Shown: positions 20,840-31,256 of the stretch, one piece after another
Numbering within the stretch: the first letter of the stretch is position 1
Layout of the letters: each line of letters starts with the position of its first letter
Assembly: GCF_039727615.1 (NCBI RefSeq)
Contig: NZ_CP152474.1
Location: 1,674,001-1,738,000 of the forward strand
Reading direction: 5' to 3'
DNA from: Leclercia sp. S52
GTDB taxonomy: Bacteria > Pseudomonadota > Gammaproteobacteria > Enterobacterales > Enterobacteriaceae
DNA: 64,000 bases
The notes under the pieces: model-generated
What the model was told of the DNA's origin: nothing
Database searches by the model: none
Seen by the model: the letters and a program-made list of their open reading frames with translations, nothing else
Program-made: the position numbers and the translations under genes

Positions 20840-22295
20840 CTAAACGCGGATCTCATCAAGCTGACGATTAATGTCTGTGACGTGTTTATCTGAGATAGGA
20901 TAAATGTGAATAACGATCATCGAGATAAAGGCTAAAACAATGGGGATCCAGACCGCGGTGACAATTATTCCGTCGATAGCGTTCGCGCTTTGCTGCGCGC
21001 CTGTTTCGCTAAAGCCATAGGCTGCCAGTAACCAGAGTGGAATCGCTCCGCCGATAGTAAAACCAATCTTGAAAAAGAGCCCCATAATGGCATTGATGAT
21101 GGCAGCATTTCGCTTGCCTGATTTTAATTCACCATAAGCAATGACTTCAGGGACAAGCGCCCACATGAACCCGGTCGCCGAGGTTAAACCCCACTGTTTA
21201 ATGAAGGTGGCGATATAAGCCAGCCAGAGTGCATCATGCATACCCTCGCGAGACCAAACGTAAGTCAGCAATTCACCGACAATAAACATGCCCAGGAAGA
21301 TATGGAAGAAACCTTTTTTACCAAAGATTTTTTTCAGTTTTGGCCAAAAAATAGGGAACAGGATACCCGGAATGGACGCGACAAGGCCAACGGCACCCAT
21401 CCATTCAGAATGGCCGACAACAAACTGATTGAAAAAGCCATTCACCGTGTTCATGAAGAACATGAACGTAAAGGCCAGCATGAAAAATAATCCCAGAATA
21501 ACCAGAGGGCGATTATTTTTGAGTTCAAGGAATAAATCTGTCGTTTTAACGTTAGCCGTTTGCTCGGCAGAGGCAACCACGCGCTCTTTTGTGAACTTGT
21601 AGCAGATGAAAAGTGCAACGGCGCCGATGACCATATAGATCGCGTAAACGCCAAACCAGGCGTAGTTCGCTGAGGGATCGGTATAATTCCCCATATTGAG
21701 TTCAAGCCCAAAGAAGCCCGTATCCTTGAGGCTGCGATCCTTTGGCGAGGCCATCTGGACAAACATGGGAAAGAGGGTATAGACCAGAAGATTAGCACTA
21801 TTGGCCAGCATCATGCGCGTGCTGGTTAGTTTATCAATGGATTCAGGATCTCGCGTCAATGACGCATTCAGTGAACCGTAAGGAATGTTCACCACGGAAT
21901 AGACGAGATCCAGGGCCAGATAAACCATAAAGGCAAAGGGAACGGAACCTTTAACGCCAGGAATGGGCGCAAACAGTAAAGCGGAAAGAATAACGAGCGG
22001 AACGCCCGCCCTTAAAATCCAGGGGCGATACTTCCCGGCCGTTGAACTTCTTTTTGTCGACATAGGTGCCGACCATCGGATCCCAAAAAACATTGATGAT
22101 GCGGACGAAAAGAAATATGAATCCTGCCGTGGCGGTACCGATGGTATTTACCGTCAACATGTGAAGTGCCAGAAAACCACCAATAGTGCCAAACACCAGG
22201 TTTTGCGCAAAGTCCCCCATCCCGTAGCCAATGCGCTCCCCACGAGATAATTTATGATATTCATCATGCCGGCTTTGCATTATCTTTTTACTCAT
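20840..22295 (-). pseudogene. xynT: GPH-family xyloside/sugar:cation symporter, frameshifted at a T5 run
   Basis: A twelve-segment glycoside-pentoside-hexuronide:cation symporter, expected to import xylosides for the adjacent xylosidase. The N-terminus has the family start GERIGYGMGDFAQN, and DPMVGTYVD follows TM2. The frame is lost at the T run 22051-22055. With four bases the reading is VDKRSSTAGKYRPWIL, matching the G-K-Y/F-R-P motif of the family, and the product is 484 residues. The divergent upstream gap is shared with the porin gene, which suggests joint control. Confidence 0.86.
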
Positions 22296-22727
22296 TCTAA
22301 TCCGATCTCCGATTTGTTTTATGAATGTGAGGCTCTTTCTGACACAGGTGGCCTGGGAGAATCCATTACGTTTTTAAATTAAGTAATTATGTTTTTTTAT
22401 TTCTGTGATCGTCGAAACATAAGGGTATTTTTGCGACGAGGTTCACGTTTGAGCATTATCTTACTCTGATAGTGAAATAACGTAATTGAGCAAGCGGCCA
22501 GGAAAATAGAGGGTATGTCCCAGTCGATTATTTGCCGCATTCCGCGTTTGGCAAAAGAGCGTTTTGAATAATAAATCTGAGTGAAGGAGATAGCCTTACG
22601 ATAATAGTGTGAAACCTCTGGACCCTAAAAAAATAAAATCAACCTGTTCTGATGATAGCGACATATTCTGTCCATCCGGAACGGGATGGTTATTGTCTGA
22701 ATAAAATTTAAATATATTGAGATAACC
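22296..22727. other. Divergent regulatory gap between xynT and the porin gene
   Basis: 432 AT-rich bases with no supportable gene. Visible items are a half-matching CRP-like element (tgtgatcgtcgaaaca, near 22406) and a small hairpin ccatccggaacgggatgg (about 22674-22691). Several AT-rich hexamers could serve as -10 elements for either gene. Nothing here is strong enough to name an operator. Confidence 0.5.
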
Positions 22728-24107
22728 ATGAATATGATTAAAAAACTTCCATTAACAATGGCGGTTATCGCCGCGCTTTGCCCGATTTCTGTCCTCGCCC
22801 AGGAGTTTACGCAGGAGCAAATCGACGCCATTGTGGCCAAAGCGGTGGATAAAGCTCTGGCGGATCGCCAGGCGAAAATGGATGCCGCGGTGGCGAAAAA
22901 AGCCGACGTGGTGACCGAGCCCCAAAGCGCCGCCCAGTCCCCGGATATGGCGATCCCGTTCGGGATTAAATTTACCGGCTATGCCCGCTACGGGGCGCAC
23001 TTCCAGGCCGCCGACCAGAAATACGTCGCCGTGGACGGCTCCTACAACGGGGCGTCAGCGATTGGCCGACTGGGTAACGAAGGCAACGGCGGCGAGTTCC
23101 AGCTCTCCAAAGCCTTTAAGGGCGAAAACGGCGCCATCTGGGACGTCAATGTGATGATCGACCACTGGGGCGACGAGGTTAACCTGAAAAAGGCCTACGC
23201 CGGGGTGACCAACATTCTGGAATCCAACCCGAACGCCTACATCTGGGCCGGGCGTGACTTCCACCAGCGTCCGCAGCAGGGCATCAACGACTACTTCTGG
23301 ATGAACCACGACGGCCAGGGTGCCGGGGTGAAGAACTTCGACATCGGCGGCGTGCAGTTTGACGTGGCGACCGTCGCAGCGGTGGAATCCTGCAGCCCGC
23401 AGGTGATGAATGACGAGGCCAACCCTTCGCGCATCACCTGTACCGGCGGCTCCGGCACCGGCGACAAAGGCAACTATGCCGCCACCTCCAAAATTCACGG
23501 CATGAAGCTCGGCCCGATCGACCTGGAGCTGTACGCCAACTACGGCTTTGACTCGAAAGCCATCGACACCGAAGAGCGTACCAACGCCTGGCAGGGTGGC
23601 GTGGTCCTGAGCCACACCAACGACAGCGGCGTGAACAAGGTGATCGCCCGCTACTCCGATAACTCGGACAACAGCGTGTTCAACAAAACCGAGGACCTGA
23701 CCACGGTGTACGCCAGCTTCGAAGGGCTGCACAGGTTCACCCAGGCGACCCAGGTGGAGTACATCCTGGCCTTCCACGACTACGACAACAGCCGGGACAG
23801 CACCGACAACCGCAAGAACTACAACGCCATCGTGCGTCCGATGCACTGGTGGAACGACGTGCACTCCACCTGGCTGGAAGCGGGCTGGCAGCATGTTGAT
23901 TACGACAACGGCGGGGATAACAAGGGCTGGAAGCTGACCCTGTCGCAGAACATGTCCATCGCCATGGGCCCGGAGTTCCGTCCGATGCTGCGCTTCTACG
24001 TCACCGGCGGCAAGGTGGATAACGAACGCACCGCCCGCGTGAACAACACCCAGGACGAAACGCTCGACGACTTCAACGTCGGCGCGATGTGGGAGGCGTG
24101 GTTCTAG
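22728..24107 (+). CDS. LamB/ScrY/BglH-type sugar porin
   Basis: A 459-residue outer membrane porin with signal peptide MNMIKKLPLTMAVIAALCPISVLA. Residues about 25-70 form an N-terminal polar, coiled-coil-like segment (EQIDAIVAKAVDKALADRQA) of the kind seen in ScrY. An 18-stranded LamB-type barrel follows (GIKFTGYARYGAHF at its start, FNVGAMWEAWF at its end). Such porins admit oligosaccharides. Its place next to xynT-xynB suggests xylo-oligosaccharides, which is inference. Its GC-rich codon usage differs from the AT-rich xylosidase and transporter genes. Confidence 0.87.
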   Translation: MNMIKKLPLTMAVIAALCPISVLAQEFTQEQIDAIVAKAVDKALADRQAKMDAAVAKKADVVTEPQSAAQSPDMAIPFGIKFTGYARYGAHFQAADQKYVAVDGSYNGASAIGRLGNEGNGGEFQLSKAFKGENGAIWDVNVMIDHWGDEVNLKKAYAGVTNILESNPNAYIWAGRDFHQRPQQGINDYFWMNHDGQGAGVKNFDIGGVQFDVATVAAVESCSPQVMNDEANPSRITCTGGSGTGDKGNYAATSKIHGMKLGPIDLELYANYGFDSKAIDTEERTNAWQGGVVLSHTNDSGVNKVIARYSDNSDNSVFNKTEDLTTVYASFEGLHRFTQATQVEYILAFHDYDNSRDSTDNRKNYNAIVRPMHWWNDVHSTWLEAGWQHVDYDNGGDNKGWKLTLSQNMSIAMGPEFRPMLRFYVTGGKVDNERTARVNNTQDETLDDFNVGAMWEAWF

Positions 24108-24115
24108 GTAAAAGC

Positions 24116-24143
24116 AAAACGGCAACGCAACGTTGCCGTTTTT
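24116..24143 (+). terminator. Terminator after the porin gene
   Basis: Stem aaaacggcaacg / cgttgccgtttt with loop caa, followed by further T. It starts 8 bases after the stop codon. Confidence 0.85.
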
Positions 24144-24153
24144 GGTGTTTGCG

Positions 24154-24298
24154 CCCTCTCCCCGTGGGAGAGGGTCGGGGTGAGGGCATCAGGCCGCACC
24201 GGCCCTTGCTCTGCCGGGTGGCGCTGCGCTTACCCGGCCTACGATTTTCTCCCTCTCCCCGTGGGAGAGGGCTGAGGTGAGGGCATCAGGCCGCACCG
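24154..24298. repeat. Two 48-base direct repeats flanking a REP element
   Basis: Copies at 24154-24201 and 24251-24298 both begin ccctctccccgtgggagagg and end catcaggccgcaccg. They differ at about three positions. Each contains the hairpin ccctctcccc..gggagaggg. A REP-like palindrome lies between (about 24212-24243). The right copy runs into the 3' end of the lacI-family gene and supplies its last codons and stop. Confidence 0.8.
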
Positions 24299-25320
24299 CA
24301 GCCAGCAGGACCCGTGGTCCTCCGTTCCACCAGCCGCGCCGTAAATACCCGGCTGGCTGGTTTTGCCGCATCGGCGGCGAGCAGCATCTCGCAGGCCGCC
24401 TCCGCCATCTCTGCCAGCGGCTGGGCGAAGGTTGTCAGCTGATACCCCAGCCAGCTGGCCTGTTCGATATCATCAAAACCCATCACGCTGATGTCTTCAG
24501 GAACCCGCAGGCCAAACTCGTGGCGCGCGGCATCGATAAAGCCGCAGGCGATTAAGTCGGTGACGCAGAAGACGCCGTCCGGCGGTGAGGCCTGGCTGAG
24601 CAACTCCCGGGCGGCGAGGACGCCGGTCTGGTAACTGGCGCTGCCGGGGCGGATAAGCGTGACCTCGGTGTTCGTTTCGGCGGCGGCCTCCAGAAAGCGG
24701 GTTTCACGGGTAATCATGCTCGGGGAGCGGGCAGAGGAGGAGACCACAGCCAGACGACGGCAATGCGCAGCCAACAGGTGGTCAAAAGCCTCCTTCATCG
24801 TCGAGCTGTAGTCGATATCAATATTGTCCGCGCTGGGGAACTGCCCCATGCGGTTGATGGCAATCACCTGCTGCCCGCTCTGCAGGCAGAGTTCAATCAG
24901 CGACGCGGGCGGTTTGCCCGACAGCACGATGGTGGCGGTTGAGCGATAGTTCAGGGTTTGCTGCAGTGCCTCCCGGGCACTGGCTTCGTCGTCATCGGTG
25001 TTGATCACCATCACCGCGCGTCCGGCCTGGTGCAGGCGGCGGGTCAGATGGTCAAGCAGGCTGGACTGCCAGGGGAACGACAGATTGCCGCCAAGAATGC
25101 AGACCGGGCGGCTCTCCTCCCGGGAGAGCCCCCGCGCCAGATGGTTGACGTGATAATTCAGCGCTTCGGCGGCGGCCAGCACCTTACGCCGGGTATCCTC
25201 AGACACGCAGCGGCCCGGCGTAAAGGTCCGCGACACCGCAGAACGAGAAACCCCCGCCAGGCGCGCCACCTCGGTGGCGCTGGCGAAGCCGGGGTTTTTC
25301 CTCAGGCTGTTATTGCTCAT
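24286..25320 (-). CDS. LacI-family transcriptional regulator of the ABC operon
   Basis: A 344-residue repressor. The N-terminal helix-turn-helix has SATEVARLAGVSRSAVSRTF, and the hinge is YHVNHLARGLS. A periplasmic-binding-protein-like effector domain fills residues 65-340. The start MSNNSLRKN at 25320 overlaps the end of the phosphatase gene by 11 bases, so it is translated as the last gene of that operon. A perfect 18-base palindrome at the head of the operon (30880-30897) is its likely operator. The effector is unknown; a sugar or polyol phosphate would fit the neighbours. Confidence 0.88.
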   Translation of the reverse strand: MSNNSLRKNPGFASATEVARLAGVSRSAVSRTFTPGRCVSEDTRRKVLAAAEALNYHVNHLARGLSREESRPVCILGGNLSFPWQSSLLDHLTRRLHQAGRAVMVINTDDDEASAREALQQTLNYRSTATIVLSGKPPASLIELCLQSGQQVIAINRMGQFPSADNIDIDYSSTMKEAFDHLLAAHCRRLAVVSSSARSPSMITRETRFLEAAAETNTEVTLIRPGSASYQTGVLAARELLSQASPPDGVFCVTDLIACGFIDAARHEFGLRVPEDISVMGFDDIEQASWLGYQLTTFAQPLAEMAEAACEMLLAADAAKPASRVFTARLVERRTTGPAGCGAA

Positions 25321-26737
25321 GACGCTGTTCCACTCCGGCGAGGGCCCGTTCGCGGATAATGGCATGTTCTGCCAGGCGGATCAGCGACGGCTTCGGCGTT
25401 TCATACCACTCGTCCGGATGGAGCTGGCGTCGGTCGCGAATAAGATCGATAGCCGCATCGAGCGTCGGGAAGCGTTCCGGGCACTCCAGATGCATAAACA
25501 GCGCCACCAGGGCGACAGAGCGACTACGCCCGCCGCGACAGTTGACGAGGATATTGCCGCGTTTACGGTTTCGATAAGAGGCTTTATCCGGGATCTGCTG
25601 TAGCAGGGCGGAACGCATCAGCTGATAGCCGGCGTGCAGCATCTCAGGGACGTTGCCTTCGCCGTCGACCAGCCCCAGCTTGTAATAGCGGACCGGGCCT
25701 GCACCATGGGCAAGCAGCTGTACAGGCGCGCTGGCTTCCGGGTGCGTCACCCAGTCGATATCGAGGTTCACCGCGCAGTTAATCACGATCCCAATATCAT
25801 GTTCGGCCAGCAGGGCCGCATCGCTTACCCCGCTGGATCCGCCGATGTAAATATTCACGTCCCAGCCGGGAAAATCCTCGGCGATCAGGCTGATGGGCGG
25901 GCGAGGGAAGTGGCCTGCCGCGGGCTTCGCCTCTGTTTCGATGGTCAGGGGAATACCCGCCGCAGCCGAAAGTTCCGCCGCAATACCCGGCGCGGCGGCC
26001 AGCACCGGCAGGCCGTTGAAAATACCCTCGGCACTTTCAGGAACCACCCCCGTCAGGCCGCCCGCTTCACGCACCAGCAGCAGCCCCGCAAGGCAATCCC
26101 AGGCGTTCATATGGATTTCGAGATACCCGTCGGTACGACCTTCCGCCACCCAGGCCAGCGCCAGCGCCCCGGAGCCGCCCCGGCGCACGCTGGTTCCCAG
26201 AATCAGCAGCGCTTTCATGACATTCAGATAGTGATTCTGGCTGTGACGGGAAGACCAGCCCAGCTCAACGGCGGCCCGCTGCGGGTCGGTAATGGCGGTG
26301 CAGCGCAGCGGCTGACCGTTTTTCAGGGCGTAATGGCCGCGACGGGCCAGATACAGCTCCTGGCTGACCGGGTTATAAATCGCCCCCAGCTCGGTCACGC
26401 CCTGGCGAGCCCACGCCATACAGACGCAAAAATGGGGGATGCCGCGGGCGAAGTTGGCGGTGCCATCAATGGGATCCACCACCCACAGGCTCTCCGCGCT
26501 GGCAGGCTGGCTGGCGGACTCTTCGCCGAGGATCAGATCGTCCGGGAACGCCCCGGCAAGGGCTTCCAGAACCTGCTTCTCAACGAAAGTATCGGCCTCG
26601 GTCAGGATATCCTGATGGCCCTTCAGCTCATACTCGCCGGCTTTGCGCGACTGGAAGAAGCGCAGGGCGGTATCTCCGGCGTCAACGATAATGCGCTTCA
26701 GCGCGGCTTCCCGCTGTTCAATATCATGAGTTGTCAA
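25310..26737 (-). CDS. Fusion: inositol-monophosphatase-like domain plus dual-specificity-type phosphatase domain
   Basis: A 475-residue cytosolic protein with two unrelated phosphatase folds. Residues 1-265 are IMPase-like, with the metal ligands in GEES (71-74), DPIDGT (88-93) and AWDCLAG (212-218). Residues about 285-450 resemble a cysteine phosphatase, with the P-loop C400-RGGRS-R406 and a candidate acid Asp358. The junction region has no long homopolymer, so the fusion looks real, unlike the misjoined genes elsewhere. The start is a TTG at 26737, because no earlier or nearby ATG exists. It sits between the binding-protein gene and the regulator of an ABC importer, which suggests that it dephosphorylates the imported compound. 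Confidence 0.82.
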   Translation of the reverse strand: MTTHDIEQREAALKRIIVDAGDTALRFFQSRKAGEYELKGHQDILTEADTFVEKQVLEALAGAFPDDLILGEESASQPASAESLWVVDPIDGTANFARGIPHFCVCMAWARQGVTELGAIYNPVSQELYLARRGHYALKNGQPLRCTAITDPQRAAVELGWSSRHSQNHYLNVMKALLILGTSVRRGGSGALALAWVAEGRTDGYLEIHMNAWDCLAGLLLVREAGGLTGVVPESAEGIFNGLPVLAAAPGIAAELSAAAGIPLTIETEAKPAAGHFPRPPISLIAEDFPGWDVNIYIGGSSGVSDAALLAEHDIGIVINCAVNLDIDWVTHPEASAPVQLLAHGAGPVRYYKLGLVDGEGNVPEMLHAGYQLMRSALLQQIPDKASYRNRKRGNILVNCRGGRSRSVALVALFMHLECPERFPTLDAAIDLIRDRRQLHPDEWYETPKPSLIRLAEHAIIRERALAGVEQRHEQ

Positions 26738-26776
26738 AGTGTGCTGCCTGTTCAGAATGAAAATGTTCGCTAAAAA

Positions 26777-27881
26777 CTACTTCTTGTAGTTCAGGCTCCA
26801 GATGTCCTGCCAGTCCTGGCGGCTTTCCCAGTCGCCCTGGGCGGTGGCGGTCAGGTATTCCATCAGCTCGCCGCGATGCTTCTCAATACCGGAGGCTTCA
26901 TCGGCGGGGAGGTTCACCTTCTGGTTGGTGGACATTTTGCCGTCCACCCCCTGAGGCGCAATGCCTTCGGCGGTCAGCAGATAGTGGGCAAAGAGCTTCG
27001 CGGTGTTCGGGCTTTTGCTGCCGGTGGCTACCACGCCGAGGCTTGGGTAATTCCAGCCGATAAACGGCTTCAGGCCGCTGCACAGCCCCAGCTTCATTCC
27101 CTGCTTGTTGTCCCGAAACTTGGCGGTCGACACCAGGCCGACAAAGTCGGTTTTGCTGTCCGGCGCGCCGATGGCAGAGGCCGCATCGTTATCAGAATGG
27201 GTAAGCAGCACGCCGTTGCCCGCCAGCGCCTTCACAAAGGCCGCGGTGGCAGATTTCTCGTCGGTGTGCAGCGGCTTGCCAAATTCCTGCTGATAAGCAT
27301 CGCGAACCTGCTGGTCGTAGTGGGTTTCCATCTGGCTGAACCAGTCGGTATAGGCCGGTTTGCTGGTGGGATCCTGCATCGCGACGCGGCCCCGCCATTT
27401 CGGCTCGGTCAGCTGCCAGAGATTGGCCACCGGGCAGGTGGCGTGATGATCGGTATTATAGGCAAACACATTCGGGGCCAGCACGACGGTCAGGGGGTCC
27501 TGATAGCGGGCGGCAATGTCGCCTTTCAGATCGTCCGGCACCCAGCTCTGAACATAGCCTTTTTTTGAGTAACTGCGTCATCCCGGCAGGGGCGTCTTCC
27601 ACGATGGCAACATCGGCGCGGACGTTTTTGGCCTGCGCTTCCCGGCTCATGATCTCAATGATCTGCGGCGCATCGGCTTTGACCCCCACGGCCTGCAATC
27701 CGTACTGCTCGCTAAAGGCTTTGGCCTGCTGCACGATTTTACCGGTCGAGGCATAAACGGTAATCGGCTGCTCCTGTTTTGCGGCGGCGATCAGCTTTTG
27801 CAGATCGAAGGTTTCAGCCTGAGCAAGCGTGCTGCTCAGCAGGGCAGTGGCGATAAGGACGGCGGACAACTTGCGCTTCAT
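26777..27881 (-). pseudogene. ABC importer substrate-binding protein, AfuA/FbpA type, frameshifted at a T7 run
   Basis: A periplasmic binding protein with signal peptide MKRKLSAVLIATALLSSTLAQA. It belongs to the group first named as ferric-binding, whose AfuA members bind sugar phosphates. The frame breaks at 27560-27566. With six T the reading is LLKKGYVQSWVPDDLKGD, and the full product has 367 residues. YASTGKIVQQAKAF is the usual N-lobe opening. No Tyr-Tyr iron pair of FbpA type is obvious. It is followed 39 bases later by the phosphatase gene. Confidence 0.82.
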
Positions 27882-27907
27882 GTGTGTTCCTTAAGAGTCA
27901 ATTGAGG

Positions 27908-28987
<1,080 letters not shown>

Positions 28988-28988
28988 C

Positions 28989-30812
28989 TTATTTCTCCAG
29001 ACCATCAGCCAGACCGGTGCCGGTGATCTTCTGGATCATCACCGTGCCAGCCCATGAAATGAGGGCAATCATCAGCACCACGGCATTGGCCGCCTGCTGG
29101 TAGTTGTAGTCAATCAGGCGCAGGGACCAGGTGGTCAGCACGTCGGTAGCCGGGGTGGCAAGAATGACGAACAGGCTGACCCCTTTAATCCCTGAGATAA
29201 ACGGCAATAAGATCCCGGTCGCCAGCGGGGCGGCCTGAATCGGAATGACGATACGGCGGAGGCGGGCAAACCAGCCGGCCCCGGCGATCCGCGCCGCTTC
29301 TTCGGCCTCTTTCCCGAGCTGGGTCATCGCCGCAATGCCGGAGCGGCTGGCGTACGGCATTTTTTCGGCAATCAGCGCGAGGATCAGGATCAGCGGGGTG
29401 CCGTACAGGGCCGGGACCGGTCCGCGCGCCACGGCAAACAGCGACAGAAAGGCGGCGGCGAAGGCAATGCCCGGCACCAGATAGGGCAGGAAGGTCAGCT
29501 GGCGCAGGACGGCGGCGGCCCAGCGGAAGTGGCAGCGCAGCACCGCGTAGCCCACCAGCAGACCCAGCACGCCGCAGGCGAGGGAGGCCGAGCCAACGAT
29601 GACCAGGGTGTTCCACACCGTGTGCCAGAACTCGCGGCTCAGCAGGATCCCGTTGTGCAACGCCACGGTGTCGAGGTTGTGACCAATCCAGTAATCGAGG
29701 GTGAAGTTGTCGGCGCTGAAGCGGCCCGGAAGGATCATCACCGTCGACAGGAACAGGGTCAGGAGCGGGATCGCCACCCCCAGCAGGACGAATGCCAGCG
29801 GCAGGGCGGTCGCGGCGCTGCGCCAGCGTCCCAGACTGCGGCGGCGCTCCATCACCCCTTTGCCGCCCAGGGTCACGAAGCGTTTCGCCTCGCGCAGCAT
29901 TTTCATATCCAGCAGCAGGGTCAGCATGCCCATCAGCATGATCACCGCCGCAATCACCGCCGCCACGCCGGACTGACGCGTGCCAATGGCCCGGTACAGC
30001 CCGGTAGAGAGCGTATCGAAATGCACCGGCAGGCCGAGAATATAGGGCAGGGCGAACTCGCCGATACAGTCGGCAAAAATCAGCAGGGCGGCGGAGAGCA
30101 GCGCCGGGCGGACCAGCGGGATGATAATTTTAAAAGCGATAACCCGACGGGATGCGCCGAGAACCTGGGCGCACTCCTCCATCTGGCTGTCCATGCGCTT
30201 CAGGGCGTTGCCGACAATCAGGATCACCAGCGGGGCGTAGTGCAGCACCATAATGGTCACAATCGGGAAATAGCCGTAGGCCATCCAGTTCGGGGTCTGG
30301 ATCCCCATCGCCTCCAGCCATCCCGGCTGCCCGCCGATGGCATGGTTCTTGAAAATCGTGCTCCACGCCAGGGCAAAGGTCCAGGAGGGCAGCATGAAAG
30401 GCACGATAAGCAGGGTGGCAAACCACTTGCGGCCCGCGATATCGGTACGATTCACCAGCCACGCCAGAACGATCCCGACCACCAGGGCGATGGCGACGGT
30501 ACTCAGCGCCACCGCCAGGGTATTGAGCAACGGCGTCCAGAGCAGGAGATCGGCCATGCGCGAGCTAAGCGTGCGCAGCAGATAGTAGGCGGTAAATGCC
30601 CCTTCGGTTGCCCCGGTGCGACCTTCATCCCCGCTCTGCACCAGCAGCGCATTCAGCAACACGGAAATGACCGGAGCCAGGATTATCCAGCTGAACAGCG
30701 CGAGCAGCAGCACCGCCAGCAGGTTGGCGGGCTCATGGCTGACAATCGACAGCGTATGGCGGAGCTTTTGCCACGCGCTGTGGCGTGGGTGGATATCAGA
30801 CTGGTAAGACAC
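28989..30812 (-). CDS. ABC importer permease, fused two-domain (AfuB/FbpB type)
   Basis: A 607-residue inner membrane protein made of two homologous permease halves of about six segments each. Both halves carry an EAA loop for the ATPase: EECAQVLGASRRVIAFK at about residue 215, and EEAARIAGAGWFARLRR at about residue 500. The start is GTG at 30812 (MSYQSDIHPRH) with aggga upstream. It is the first gene of the operon permease-ATPase-binding protein-phosphatase-regulator, read from the promoter and operator at 30880. Confidence 0.9.
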   Translation of the reverse strand: MSYQSDIHPRHSAWQKLRHTLSIVSHEPANLLAVLLLALFSWIILAPVISVLLNALLVQSGDEGRTGATEGAFTAYYLLRTLSSRMADLLLWTPLLNTLAVALSTVAIALVVGIVLAWLVNRTDIAGRKWFATLLIVPFMLPSWTFALAWSTIFKNHAIGGQPGWLEAMGIQTPNWMAYGYFPIVTIMVLHYAPLVILIVGNALKRMDSQMEECAQVLGASRRVIAFKIIIPLVRPALLSAALLIFADCIGEFALPYILGLPVHFDTLSTGLYRAIGTRQSGVAAVIAAVIMLMGMLTLLLDMKMLREAKRFVTLGGKGVMERRRSLGRWRSAATALPLAFVLLGVAIPLLTLFLSTVMILPGRFSADNFTLDYWIGHNLDTVALHNGILLSREFWHTVWNTLVIVGSASLACGVLGLLVGYAVLRCHFRWAAAVLRQLTFLPYLVPGIAFAAAFLSLFAVARGPVPALYGTPLILILALIAEKMPYASRSGIAAMTQLGKEAEEAARIAGAGWFARLRRIVIPIQAAPLATGILLPFISGIKGVSLFVILATPATDVLTTWSLRLIDYNYQQAANAVVLMIALISWAGTVMIQKITGTGLADGLEK

Positions 30813-30879
30813 GGGCTTATCCCTGGCTGTGATAGACAGTCCGGAATATATCGACGCAATGTTACATTTTTGCTAACAG

Positions 30880-30897
30880 TTTGCACATATGTGCAAA
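30880..30897. promoter_or_regulatory. Perfect palindromic operator upstream of the ABC operon
   Basis: tttgcacatatgtgcaaa is an 18-base perfect palindrome, 68 bases before the permease start. Further tgcaaa-like half sites lie on the right (gtgcgcagggtgcaaaa). The size and symmetry suit a LacI-family repressor, most likely the one at 24286. Confidence 0.65.
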
Positions 30898-30949
30898 AAA
30901 GTGCGCAGGGTGCAAAACCGGAACATTATCAAATTCTTCACTTCTCCCC

Positions 30950-30978
30950 TTTACATAGCGCGCAGAGATGTTTATAGT
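30950..30978 (+). promoter_or_regulatory. Promoter of serT copy 2
   Basis: TTTACA, 17 bases, TATAGT, as at copy 1. The tRNA begins 12 bases after the -10. Confidence 0.75.
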
Positions 30979-30990
30979 GCGCCTCACTCT

Positions 30991-31078
30991 GGAAGCGTGG
31001 CCGAGCGGTTGAAGGCACCGGTCTTGAAAACCGGCGACCCGAAAGGGTTCTAGAGTTCGAATCTCTACGCTTCCGCCA
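30991..31078 (+). tRNA. serT: tRNA-Ser (anticodon TGA), copy 2
   Basis: 88 bases identical to the tRNA at 18977, including the encoded CCA. The upstream promoter region is also similar over about 50 bases. Downstream similarity ends 6 to 7 bases after the CCA. The two copies bound the 12 kb accessory block. Confidence 0.97.
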
Positions 31079-31127
31079 AATTTAAGGCGAAATCAAAATT
31101 TACGATAACTTTTGGTTTCTCCTGCAT

Positions 31128-31157
31128 AAAAAAAGCCCGTGAAAACGGGCTTTTTTT
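31128..31157 (+). terminator. Terminator after serT copy 2
   Basis: Stem aaagcccgt / acgggcttt with loop gaaa and T7 on the right, 50 bases after the tRNA. Confidence 0.85.
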
Positions 31158-31256
31158 GTATCTAAAATCTGTACCTCTCTCACTTAGAATCTTTTCCGTT
31201 ACTCATCTTTCAGGTGAGGACAAATCCCCTCTATGTTCTGCGAAGGAAGAGACTCT

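Noticed and set aside
23055..24125. A 356-codon frame antisense to the sugar porin
   Set aside because: The composition (Val, His, Ala, Gly rich) is typical of a shadow frame, and the plus-strand porin is unambiguous.
24154..24298. CRISPR array
   Set aside because: Only two copies of the 48-base unit are present, the interval is a REP element rather than a spacer, and no cas genes are in the window.
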